Origin: Tissierella pigra
GTDB lineage: Bacteria; Bacillota; Clostridia; Tissierellales; Tissierellaceae
Direction: 5' to 3'
NCBI RefSeq assembly: GCF_009695605.1
Contig: NZ_VUNQ01000011.1
Span: forward strand, 1-64,000
Length of the DNA: 64,000 bases
In this document: one piece after another, positions 26,511-34,929 of the stretch
Layout: each line of letters starts with the position of its first letter
Position numbering within the stretch: position 1 is the first letter of the stretch
Notes under the pieces: generated by a model
Database searches by the model: none
Seen by the model: the letters and a program-made list of their open reading frames with translations, nothing else
What the model was told of the DNA's origin: nothing
Program-made: the position numbers and the translations under genes

Positions 26511-27722
26511 TTACTTTCCGTTGTTCTCCACAATTTTTACAATTAGTTGAGATGCTAATTTCATAGATTCAGTTGGAATAAATTCAAATCTTCCGTGGAA
26601 GTTATATCCCCCTGTAAAAATATTAGGGCAAGGTAAACCCATATATGATAATCTAGCACCATCAGTACCACCTCTAATTGGCTGAATCATTGGCTCAATT
26701 CCAAGGTCCAACATAGACTTTTTAGCTAATTCTATGATTTCCATATGAGGTTCAACCTTTTCCTTCATATTGTAATAACTATCTTTAATTTCTATTTTAA
26801 TTATATTGTCATATTTATCATTTAAGAAATTAACTATTTTTCTAAAGTCTTCTTTCATCTTTTCAAATTTTTCTCTGCAATGCTCTCTAATAATATAGGT
26901 AACTACAGTATAGTCTACAGTTCCATTAATTTCATCTAGTAAATAAAACCCTTCATATCCTTCTGTATATTCTGGTTTTTGATTTACTGGAAGCATATTA
27001 TCTATTTCCATAGCTATTCTTGAGGAATTTATCATGATATTTTTTGCTGTTCCTGGGTGAACATTTTTCCCTTGAATTTCTATTTTTACACTTGCTGCAT
27101 TGAAGTTTTCATACTCTAATTCACCTATAGGTCCACCATCTACAGTATAAGCAAAATCTGCACCAAAATCTTTTACATCAAATAAATCTGCTCCTCTTCC
27201 TATTTCTTCATCTGGTGTAATTCCAACTTTTATATCTCCGTGTTTTATCTCAGGATGATTAATTAGATATTCCATAGCATCGATAATCACACTTATTCCA
27301 GCCTTATCATCTGCACCTAAAAGTGTTGTGCCATCTGTTGTAATGAGTTCCTTTCCAACTAAATCTTTTATAAAAGGAAACTCTTTCTCTGTTATACTAT
27401 ATTGTTCATTTAATTTTATGTCTCCACCTTCATAGGTAAATATCTTTGGATTTACACATTTACCATCCAAATCTGGACTAGTATCTAAATGAGCTATAAA
27501 GCCTATGGTTGGTACTTTTGTGTCCATATTAGATTTTAATGTTGCATATACATATCCATTTTTGTCTTGACGTACATCTTCAAGACCTATCTCTTGTAAG
27601 TCTTTCACTAAAAGGGCACCTAGTTCTAGTTGTCCCTTTGTACTAGGACAAGTACTGCTATTTTCATCAGACTTAGTGTCTATAGCAATATAGTTTTTAA
27701 ATCTTTCAATAATTTTATCCAT
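26511..27722 (-). CDS. pepT: Peptidase T (tripeptidase, M20B)
   Basis: A tripeptidase of about 403 residues with FIAHLDTSPD (metal His/Asp), TTLLGADDKAG (bridging Asp), TPDEEIGRGA (catalytic Glu) and PIRGGTDGARLSYMGLPCPN with the late FHGRFEFIP His. It removes the N-terminal residue from tripeptides. The second ATG (27722) fits AAAGGAT better than the first (27731). It forms an operon with pepD, and a terminator hairpin sits only about 20 bases upstream of its start. Confidence 0.93.
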   Translation of the reverse strand: MDKIIERFKNYIAIDTKSDENSSTCPSTKGQLELGALLVKDLQEIGLEDVRQDKNGYVYATLKSNMDTKVPTIGFIAHLDTSPDLDGKCVNPKIFTYEGGDIKLNEQYSITEKEFPFIKDLVGKELITTDGTTLLGADDKAGISVIIDAMEYLINHPEIKHGDIKVGITPDEEIGRGADLFDVKDFGADFAYTVDGGPIGELEYENFNAASVKIEIQGKNVHPGTAKNIMINSSRIAMEIDNMLPVNQKPEYTEGYEGFYLLDEINGTVDYTVVTYIIREHCREKFEKMKEDFRKIVNFLNDKYDNIIKIEIKDSYYNMKEKVEPHMEIIELAKKSMLDLGIEPMIQPIRGGTDGARLSYMGLPCPNIFTGGYNFHGRFEFIPTESMKLASQLIVKIVENNGK

Positions 27723-27751
27723 ATTAATCATCCTTTCAATTAATTATCCAT

Positions 27752-27793
27752 AAAAAAGGCTTCTAAAGAAATCTTTTCAGGAAGCCTTTTTTA
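27752..27793. terminator. Bidirectional terminator between yfcC and pepT
   Basis: AAAAAAGGCTTC pairs with GAAGCCTTTTTT. It is so close to pepT that pepT either has a promoter in the 50 bases before it or depends on read-through. Confidence 0.75.
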
Positions 27794-27846
27794 TATTCAT
27801 GAAGGAAAATTCTTAATTGCAAAAATAGAAAGAACCTTCCTATTCA

Positions 27847-29367
27847 TTATAATAGTGTTTGTATTACAAGCATGGCTATTGAGAAAACTCCTATTATCCC
27901 CATAAGAGGAAGTATAAATTTTAGCCATTTATTATATGTTACATCTACCATTTCTAAAGTTGCTAAAATTAGTCCAGTTGGAGTAATAAATGCCATCCAA
28001 CCTTGACCCCAGTTATATGCTGTAACTACAACATCTCTAGCTACTCCAACAGTATCTGCTAAAGGTGCCATTATAGGCATTGAAAGTGTAGCAAGACCTG
28101 ATGAAGATGGTATAAAGAATCCTAAGAAACTAAATAATATCATCTGAACTCCTGCAAAGATACCACCATTCATATTTCTAATAATAGATGATGTGTAGAA
28201 TAACAATGTATCTGAAATCATTCCATCATCCATTACAATATTAATAGCTCTAGCAACTCCTATTATAAGTGCTACTCCAACTAAGTCTGCTGCTCCAGCT
28301 ACAAATGTGTTTATTGCCTCTTTCTCAGAAAGTCCTGATAAGAACATTATTATAATAGCTACTGATAAGAAAAGTCCGCCCATTTCTGGGAACCACCATC
28401 CACCACTAGAAACTCCCCAAATCATAACTGGAAAAGCACCTAAAAATACAACTAATATTAAAATCCTCTTCCAATTAAAAGGTGCAACATTGTTTGGGTC
28501 ATAGTTCTTTAAAAATCTTTCTTCAATTTTATCCATATCCTCATGAACTATGGAACTCTTAGGGTCTTTTCTAACCTTTCTTGCGTAATAATATATATAT
28601 ACAAGAGTTATTATAGTTGCAAGTATCAGTGCTATAATACGGAATGTAAGTCCTTCGTTAAATGAAATCCCCGCAGCATTTGAAGCAATAACAACTGAAA
28701 AAGGATTCACTGTCGAGAACATAGAACCGATAGAAGAACCCATATATATTGCTGCAATGGCAACTATTGCATCATATCCACTTGCTATAAATATAGGCAT
28801 CAATATAGGATATAGGGCTATTGTTTCCTCTGCTAATCCAAAGGTAGTACCTCCCAAAGCTATCAACGCTGTTACAAAGATTACTAATAAGAATTCTTTA
28901 CCCTTTGTTTTTTTAGATAAAGCTGCGATTCCTGCATCAAAGGTTCCAGTTTTATTAACTAAACCTATGATTCCACCAAGAATCAATACAAATACCATAA
29001 TGTCTACTGTATCCATAATACCCATAATAGGGGACATTATAACTGGTAATAATCCTTGTGGTGATTGTTGTATAGTCTCATAGGTATCTGGAATTGCTAT
29101 GGGTTTCTTTATACTTCCATCTGTAAACTTGCTTAGATCCATTTTAATATTTAGACTATCAAGGGTTTCTTGAGTTGCTGGAAGTTCTGAAACTTCTCCC
29201 TCTGGATTTACTACTGTAAAGATATTTTGTTCTGAATCATATTCTAACTTTGCATAAAGTCCTGCTGGAACCATATAAGTTAATATAGCAGCCAATATTA
29301 ATATTATAAATAAAACTGTAAATGCTGTAGGAAATTCAAATTTCTTTTTTTCCTTATTTTTTTTCAT
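27847..29367 (-). CDS. YfcC family membrane transporter
   Basis: A protein of about 506 residues with a lysine-rich cytoplasmic start and eleven or twelve helices. It has a soluble loop at residues 40-100, then the YfcC/DcuC-type core (VFVLILGGIIGLVNKTGTFDAGI; FIPSSSGLATLSMPIMAPLAD; ITPTGLILATLEM). Family members carry carboxylates, amino acids or small peptides. The position ahead of pepT-pepD suggests peptide or amino-acid traffic. The ATG at 29367 follows CAGGAGATG with normal spacing, and a longer GTG frame from 29409 contains this site. Confidence 0.85.
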   Translation of the reverse strand: MKKNKEKKKFEFPTAFTVLFIILILAAILTYMVPAGLYAKLEYDSEQNIFTVVNPEGEVSELPATQETLDSLNIKMDLSKFTDGSIKKPIAIPDTYETIQQSPQGLLPVIMSPIMGIMDTVDIMVFVLILGGIIGLVNKTGTFDAGIAALSKKTKGKEFLLVIFVTALIALGGTTFGLAEETIALYPILMPIFIASGYDAIVAIAAIYMGSSIGSMFSTVNPFSVVIASNAAGISFNEGLTFRIIALILATIITLVYIYYYARKVRKDPKSSIVHEDMDKIEERFLKNYDPNNVAPFNWKRILILVVFLGAFPVMIWGVSSGGWWFPEMGGLFLSVAIIIMFLSGLSEKEAINTFVAGAADLVGVALIIGVARAINIVMDDGMISDTLLFYTSSIIRNMNGGIFAGVQMILFSFLGFFIPSSSGLATLSMPIMAPLADTVGVARDVVVTAYNWGQGWMAFITPTGLILATLEMVDVTYNKWLKFILPLMGIIGVFSIAMLVIQTLL

Positions 29368-29611
29368 ATTTTCATCTCCTGTTAAAATATTATGAGTTTG
29401 AGTATTCACTACTATTGTTTACATTTATTAATTAATTATAAATATTTTTGTTTATAATCATTCTTAATAATTGTATATTAGGTTTTTATAAATATATTTC
29501 CCAATATTTTTGTCACTCCTTCTATGTCTAATTTTTATTTAATCAAATAAAGCTTACCATAATTTGTTAAGGCTTACAAGATATAACACACCAAATTTTC
29601 TCTTATGTACG

Positions 29612-29653
29612 AAAATAGAGATAACTCTATTATTTAGAGTTATCTCTATTTTT
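29612..29653. terminator. Bidirectional terminator after hcp
   Basis: AAAATAGAGATAACTCTA pairs with TAGAGTTATCTCTATTTT and is followed by T-rich sequence. It ends the hcp transcript. Confidence 0.85.
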
Positions 29654-29656
29654 ATT

Positions 29657-31321
29657 TTAAGCTTCTACAGCTTCTCCCATGAACATTGCTATGTCATCTT
29701 CTACATTTGATATTGTTCCTATTCCAAAAGTATCTACTAATACTTTAGCCACATTTGGTGAAAGGAATGCTGGTAATGTAGGTCCTAAATGAATGTTTTT
29801 TACACCTAAGTGTAACAATGCAAGTAATACGATTACGGCTTTTTGTTCATACCAAGCAATATTATATGCTATTGGTAATTCATTTATATCATTTAGTTCA
29901 AATATTTCTTTTAATTTAAGAGCTATAACTGCTAAGGAATAAGAGTCGTTACATTGTCCTGCATCTAATACTCTTGGAATTCCTCCAATATCCCCTAAAT
30001 TTAATTTATTGTATTTATACTTTGCACAACCTGCAGTAAGGATTATAGTATCCTTTGGTAATGCTGCTGCAAAGTCTGTATAATAGTTTCTACTTCCTTG
30101 TCTTCCGTCACAACCTGCCATTACAAAGAACTTCTTAATTGCACCTGATTTAACTGCTTCTACTACTTTATCCGCTAATGCAAATACTTGAGCATGAGCA
30201 AATCCACCTACGATTTTACCTTTTTCTATTTCTGTTGGAGCTGGTAATTTCTTTGCGTGTTCAATTAACTCTGAGAAGTCTTTTTGTTTTCCTTCTACTC
30301 TATCTGCAATATGTTTGAATCCTGGATAACCTGATGAACCTGTTGTATATACTCTATCAGCATAGGATGCTGCTGGAGGTACTATACAGTTTGTAGTAAA
30401 TAATATAACTCCATTGAACTTTTCAAATTCTTCTTTTTGTTTCCACCAAGCATTTCCATAGTTTCCTACAAAGTGATCATATTTTTTAAACTCTGGATAG
30501 TAGTTTGCTGGTAACATTTCACCATGAGTATAAATGTCTACTCCTGAATCTTTAGTTTGCTCTAACAATTCTTCAAAGTCTTTTAAATCATGTCCTGATA
30601 CTAAAATACCTGGTCTATTTGATACTCCTATATTTACTTCTGTTATTTCTGGATTTCCATAAGTAGATGTATTTGCCTTATCAAGTAATGCCATTACATC
30701 TACACCAAATTTACCTGTTTCTAAAGTTAATGCAACTAATTCATCTGCTGTTAAACTATCATCTGTAATAGCAGCTAAGGCTTTTCTTATGAATTTTGAA
30801 ATTTCTTTGTCTTCATAGCCTAAGTTACTTGCATGTTCTGCATAGGCTGCCATTCCCTTTAGTCCATAAGTAATTAATTCCCTTAAAGACCTTACATCTT
30901 CATTCTCAGTAGATAATACTCCAACTTTTTCGCTAGTTGACTTAAATACTATTTCATCATTTGAATTAACAGTAAATGTTGAAGCATCTTTTAACTCTCC
31001 TAGTTCAATACCCTTTTCAGTTAATGTAGCTTTTAATTCATCTCTTACTTTAAGAGCTTCTTTAATTTTTGCAAAGAATCTGTCTTTATCAAAGTTTGCA
31101 TTGGTAATTGTCATAAATAAACCATCAATTATTAATCTATCAAGTCCTGGAATTTCAATTCCATTCTCATCTGCTTTAACTCCCAACAAAGAAATACCTT
31201 TTAACGTATAAATCATTAAATCTTGTAATGCCGCTAAATCTGCAGTTTTACCACACATACCTACTTTTGTACAACCTTTTCCTCCTGCTGCTTCTTGACA
31301 TTGATAACAAAACATAGTCAT
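29657..31321 (-). CDS. hcp: Hydroxylamine reductase / hybrid-cluster protein
   Basis: A 554-residue hybrid-cluster protein. It carries the N-terminal cubane motif C5-x2-C8-x8-C17-x5-C23 and, downstream, the hybrid Fe-S-O cluster ligands in [11 protein letters not shown], the FTTNCIVPP segment, the [21 protein letters not shown] cysteines and [11 protein letters not shown]. Hcp reduces hydroxylamine in vitro and acts on nitric oxide in nitrosative stress in vivo. It is preceded by a CRP/FNR-type palindrome at 31417-31430 with a TATAAT box at the class-II distance. A GGGGGAG site precedes the ATG. Single-gene transcript. Confidence 0.96.
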   Translation of the reverse strand: MTMFCYQCQEAAGGKGCTKVGMCGKTADLAALQDLMIYTLKGISLLGVKADENGIEIPGLDRLIIDGLFMTITNANFDKDRFFAKIKEALKVRDELKATLTEKGIELGELKDASTFTVNSNDEIVFKSTSEKVGVLSTENEDVRSLRELITYGLKGMAAYAEHASNLGYEDKEISKFIRKALAAITDDSLTADELVALTLETGKFGVDVMALLDKANTSTYGNPEITEVNIGVSNRPGILVSGHDLKDFEELLEQTKDSGVDIYTHGEMLPANYYPEFKKYDHFVGNYGNAWWKQKEEFEKFNGVILFTTNCIVPPAASYADRVYTTGSSGYPGFKHIADRVEGKQKDFSELIEHAKKLPAPTEIEKGKIVGGFAHAQVFALADKVVEAVKSGAIKKFFVMAGCDGRQGSRNYYTDFAAALPKDTIILTAGCAKYKYNKLNLGDIGGIPRVLDAGQCNDSYSLAVIALKLKEIFELNDINELPIAYNIAWYEQKAVIVLLALLHLGVKNIHLGPTLPAFLSPNVAKVLVDTFGIGTISNVEDDIAMFMGEAVEA

Positions 31322-31388
31322 TATTTCTCCCCCTATTATATATATTTATAGTGTTTATACACGTTGTTCCTTTTATCTTACATTTATC

Positions 31389-31430
31389 ATTATATATAAA
31401 CTCATTTAATATTTCGGTAACATATGTTAC
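31389..31430 (-). promoter_or_regulatory. hcp promoter with GTAAC-N4-GTTAC operator at -41.5
   Basis: The perfect palindrome GTAACATATGTTAC (31417-31430) is centred 29.5 bases upstream of the first T of TATAAT (31389-31394, minus strand), so it is at about -41.5, the class II CRP/FNR activator position. HcpR-type regulators of the CRP/FNR family control hcp in anaerobes; assigning this site to HcpR is inference. Confidence 0.8.
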
Positions 31431-31468
31431 GAAGTAAAAAATTTTTATAATTTTTTGTTGATTACCAA

Positions 31469-31711
31469 CTAATAATCTTTACCTGCTGGTTTGATTCTTT
31501 CTGGGTATGCTACTGAGCAAGGTGTTACACCATAAACCATATTACAATGAGGGCATTTTGTTTCTAAATGAGTCATTTCAAACTCATTTTCACATTCAAC
31601 ACATTTTATAACAACTCCCGGTGGCATTGGGCGAGTATTGAATCCCATCATTCTTATTTTATCTACTACTTCTTTTCCACTTCCGAAACTTCCTGTACAT
31701 CCGTCGTGCAT
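31469..31711 (-). CDS. Small zinc-ribbon-like protein
   Basis: An 80-residue cysteine-rich protein. MHDGCTGSFGSGKEVVDKI is followed by IKCVECENEFEMTHLETKCPHCNMVYGVTPC, whose CxxC pairs suggest a rubredoxin-like or zinc-ribbon knuckle, plus extra Cys near both ends. Its start codon directly abuts the stop of the ABC ATPase gene, and the ribosome binding site AGGAGG is inside that gene, so translation is coupled. It is the last gene of the four-gene cluster upstream of hcp. A metal- or cluster-handling role is inferred from the cysteines and context only. Confidence 0.75.
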   Translation of the reverse strand: MHDGCTGSFGSGKEVVDKIRMMGFNTRPMPPGVVIKCVECENEFEMTHLETKCPHCNMVYGVTPCSVAYPERIKPAGKDY

Positions 31712-32713
31712 TTATATTTCCTCCTTTTTTAATTGTTCTCCAGTTCTAAGTTTATTTCTCATTCCTTGAATTACATTGTCCATCTTTTCAAGCTCTATTA
31801 ATAATCTTTTTTCTTCATCACTTGTTTCTATAATTTTATCTATACCGCCATTTTTGATTATAATTCTCTTATGTGCCATAAGGGCAAGTATTGGATCATG
31901 GGTTGCCATTAGGACTATTTTATCTTCAGATACCAACAGTTCCAATGCCTTTTTTCTATCTATTCCTGCATTTTCTATTTCATCTATTAATACTATTGGC
32001 GAAGAACTAAGTATTGCTGTATCTGCAATCATCAATGCTCTTGATTGTCCACCACTTAGTGATGTTACAGGAGTATCTAGGTTGAATTTTTCTCCAGCTA
32101 AATTATTGGCAGCTAATATTATTTTTTCTGTTGTTCCCTTTACATCTTCTACTAGTCTGCTTTCTGCATGGAGTTCTAAGAACTCCCTTACAGTAAGATC
32201 CATTACAAAATTCATGTTTTGAGATAATTGTGCTACTAATTTATTATTAGATGAAAATCTCCATTTCTTGTCTGGCAATTCATCATTTATAAATATGCTT
32301 CTTCCTGTAGGGGTATCCTTTTGAGCAGTCCATTCTATATCAGCTAAAAGCCTTGATTTTCCTGAACCAGTAGGCCCTACAATAGATATGATTTCAGATT
32401 TATTTATGGTCAGTTTCTCAAATCCTTCTTTATTACCTGACTTATCATGACCTGGTAATATAGTTAGAGACTTTACCTTTGTATCTTCCTTTATTCCTAG
32501 AAACTCCTTCATCTGTTCTATGAAGGCTTCTAAATCTAGTATTAATTTCTCCTTATTTATTGCCCAGTTTTCTATATCTTCTTCACTGAAAGTATCTAGA
32601 TATTCTTTAAATGTTTTATCTCTATGATTTTCAATATCTAATTTGTTTTCCTCAAAATAACTTATTACAAAAGGATACTTTTCTTCTAATTCTCTTATGG
32701 TTAAATTATTCAT
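31712..32713 (-). CDS. ABC ATPase with ScdA/DUF542-like N-terminal segment, no permease
   Basis: The first 60-70 residues (TIRELEEKYPFVISYFEENKLDIENHRDKTFKEYL) recall the N-terminal domain of ScdA/YtfE iron-cluster repair proteins but lack its conserved cysteines. A single ABC ATPase domain follows: Walker A GPTGSGKSR, signature SLSGGQSRAL, Walker B PIVLIDEIENAG (note EIE instead of the usual EP) and His loop MATHDP. There is no membrane partner in the cluster. The ATG at 32713 overlaps the GTPase gene's end by eight bases. It is likely a soluble ATPase working on a cytoplasmic substrate with its neighbours. Confidence 0.8.
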   Translation of the reverse strand: MNNLTIRELEEKYPFVISYFEENKLDIENHRDKTFKEYLDTFSEEDIENWAINKEKLILDLEAFIEQMKEFLGIKEDTKVKSLTILPGHDKSGNKEGFEKLTINKSEIISIVGPTGSGKSRLLADIEWTAQKDTPTGRSIFINDELPDKKWRFSSNNKLVAQLSQNMNFVMDLTVREFLELHAESRLVEDVKGTTEKIILAANNLAGEKFNLDTPVTSLSGGQSRALMIADTAILSSSPIVLIDEIENAGIDRKKALELLVSEDKIVLMATHDPILALMAHKRIIIKNGGIDKIIETSDEEKRLLIELEKMDNVIQGMRNKLRTGEQLKKEEI

Positions 32714-33407
32714 AGTCTTCACCTAAATCCATTTTTCTTACATTTCCCATTTGATAAGCCTCTCCTATTCTAGTTTCGCCTAAGCAATAGGAACACATGG
32801 CTGATGGCATTGGGAATCTTAGTTCCATTCCTTGTACTGAATCTATTTTTTGTTCTTCGTCAAATAATAGGGTGCTTAATTCATAGGCACCTTGACCTGT
32901 AAGTCCATTAATGTGCATAGTAGTTGCCCTTGGGTTTACTGAATTTACTTTTGAGGCAAATACTTCTCTTTCTGCCTGAGACACTATATCTCCCTTAGTA
33001 ATAACTACTATATCTGCTGATTTTAACATGGGACCAATTTTCTTTGGAGTATTTATTCCAGATAAATTGTCTATGACACAAACACCTTTTATATTTCTTA
33101 TATAAGGTGAACACCTATTACAAAGTCCTGCTGACTCAGTAATTAACATATCTAATTTCATTTGATTTCCCCATTTTACTACTTCTTCTATATTTGAAGC
33201 AAAGAAATGGTCTGGGCAAAGAGCTCCTGAAAGCCCCTTCTTTACTGGAATCCCAGCTTTATCATATAATATATCATCATCCGTATAAAGACAGTCAAAT
33301 TTCACTACTCCTACAGAAATATCTCTCTGTTTTAAAGCATCTATTGTTTTCAATATTATTGAGGTCTTCCCTGATGAAGGGGGACCTGAAAATACGATTA
33401 AATTCAT
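32706..33407 (-). CDS. G3E-like GTPase (HypB/UreG/CobW-type metal chaperone)
   Basis: A 233-residue P-loop protein: Walker A GPPSSGKTS (8-16), a switch segment TESAGLCNRCSPY with Cys96 and Cys99, the base-specificity motif TKGD (137-140) and a C-terminal CSYC (205-208). The layout matches the G3E group, whose members insert nickel or cobalt or assist metallocofactor assembly (HypB, UreG, CobW, MeaB). The CxxC in the switch is where HypB/UreG bind metal. It lies between the binding-protein fusion and the ABC ATPase in one transcript. Confidence 0.8.
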   Translation of the reverse strand: MNLIVFSGPPSSGKTSIILKTIDALKQRDISVGVVKFDCLYTDDDILYDKAGIPVKKGLSGALCPDHFFASNIEEVVKWGNQMKLDMLITESAGLCNRCSPYIRNIKGVCVIDNLSGINTPKKIGPMLKSADIVVITKGDIVSQAEREVFASKVNSVNPRATTMHINGLTGQGAYELSTLLFDEEQKIDSVQGMELRFPMPSAMCSYCLGETRIGEAYQMGNVRKMDLGEDYE

Positions 33408-33422
33408 TTTCTACCTCCTATC

Positions 33423-34655
33423 CTAAACTGCATCATGAAATATTTTTTCACATTTTCTTATTAATTCGCCAATATCATGATTATTTATATAGTCCCAACC
33501 AAGCCACATAAACTTCTGCTCCATAGATAAGTTATTATCCACCTCTGGATTAGTTGATGGAAACTTTCCATTGGTTGAAAGTATTTCTCCTACTTCTTTG
33601 GAAAAGAAGAAGTCTACAAAAGGTTTTGTTTGCTTCTTAGTCTCTTTCTTAGCCAATAAAAATACTGGAGAAATTATTGCACCGTCTTCTGGCCATACGG
33701 GCTTTAATGGAGACTCACTTCTTACCATCTTTGTGAAGAAATATGGCATAATGGTTATAGTTGGAATCTTAGACTCCGTTTTCTTTGTATGAGCCTTTAC
33801 CATTTCTGCAGGGTGCATACTCCTTAGAAGTGTTTTTCCAAGTTTAGTTACTCCTTCTTCTCCATAGTTTTTATATATATTTAAAAGTATAGCATTAAAT
33901 AAATCAAAATCTTTCATAGGAAGGGATACAGAGTCTTCAAATTCTTCTTTTAATAAATCCTTCCAAGACTTAGGCATCGGTCTATCTCCTAATTCTTCAG
34001 TATTTACCATAAATACAGCAGGAACTACTGCTATTATAGAATATTGTTTTTTTGGGTCTTTTAAATCTATTTCTTCATTATCAAAATCTTTATTTAATTT
34101 TTCCAACCCTGTAATATCTTCAAATACTCCTCTTGATTTAAACTTTCCCATTAATTCCTTATCAAAGAATAAATCAAATCCTGCTGACATAAATAAATCT
34201 GAAAGAGACTCTTCCTTATCGGAATGAATCCTTTCCTTTATCCAATCTACACCTAAGTTTGCAGACTTTAATTCATAGTCAACCTTAAAATCAAATTTAT
34301 CCTTATTTTCATCCATCCAAGTATTAAATCCTTCTAGTAAAGGAACTCTTACTGGACAAGGCAAAACTCCTTCTATTTTTATATCTCCTCCATTTTGTCC
34401 TTTAGGTGCAGATAATGCTGAATCTACCGACACTCTATTTTGTTCTATTACATCTACTAATTTTTGAGTAAATAATTCTACATTTACCTTTTTAGTCATA
34501 CAAGCCATTTCAAGGGAAATTGTCTTACCCATTAACTTTCTCATTTTCTCGTTGGCTAATTGTTCAAAGCCACTTTGTACAAATGTATCTATGGTTTCTG
34601 GATATTTTTCCGTTATATCATATACCTTATCTTTTATATCAAAATATTTATTCAT
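33423..34655 (-). CDS. DUF1858 domain fused to an ABC-type substrate-binding protein, no signal peptide
   Basis: Residues 1-65 (FDIKDKVYDITEKYPETIDTFVQSGF, followed by KTISLEMACM) form a DUF1858 domain, the small helical domain seen beside hybrid-cluster and ScdA-type proteins. Residues 90-410 look like a periplasmic-binding-protein type II fold (SIIAVVPAVFMVNTEELGDRPMPKSWKDLL; SPVFLLAKKE; FFFSKEVGEILSTNGKFPSTNP), like iron- or thiamine-type extracellular binding proteins. Yet the N-terminus is charged and has no signal peptide, lipobox or membrane segment, so it should be cytoplasmic. First gene of the cluster, under an hcp-like promoter. Confidence 0.82.
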   Translation of the reverse strand: MNKYFDIKDKVYDITEKYPETIDTFVQSGFEQLANEKMRKLMGKTISLEMACMTKKVNVELFTQKLVDVIEQNRVSVDSALSAPKGQNGGDIKIEGVLPCPVRVPLLEGFNTWMDENKDKFDFKVDYELKSANLGVDWIKERIHSDKEESLSDLFMSAGFDLFFDKELMGKFKSRGVFEDITGLEKLNKDFDNEEIDLKDPKKQYSIIAVVPAVFMVNTEELGDRPMPKSWKDLLKEEFEDSVSLPMKDFDLFNAILLNIYKNYGEEGVTKLGKTLLRSMHPAEMVKAHTKKTESKIPTITIMPYFFTKMVRSESPLKPVWPEDGAIISPVFLLAKKETKKQTKPFVDFFFSKEVGEILSTNGKFPSTNPEVDNNLSMEQKFMWLGWDYINNHDIGELIRKCEKIFHDAV

Positions 34656-34691
34656 ATTTACCTCCTATATAATCCGTCATTCTCTAAGGCT

Positions 34692-34734
34692 ATTATACCC
34701 ATAAACAAAAAAATAGTCGGTAACTATTGTTACC
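34692..34734 (-). promoter_or_regulatory. Promoter with GTAAC-N4-GTTAC operator at -41.5
   Basis: The palindrome at 34719-34734 (GGTAAC-N4-GTTACC) is centred 29.5 bases upstream of the first T of TATAAT (34692-34697, minus strand), identical in spacing to the hcp promoter. The flanks also form an AAATAGT/ACTATTT hairpin with T-runs (about 34706-34745), so the same DNA may terminate transcription. Confidence 0.75.
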
Positions 34735-34929
34735 AACTATTTTTATTTATTGAATAAAAGTTCTCTGGTTCTTTTTTATGTGATTTTAAGTCATTATGTC
34801 TCTATATCTGCTTTTCAATGTGTTTCTTGATGCAAGCTTTGCTAATTTGTTTAGTTTAAAAATAAATTCATACGATTTTACTCTAAAATACGACAGGAAT
34901 TTATTATACTTGCCCCATTTATATTATTT

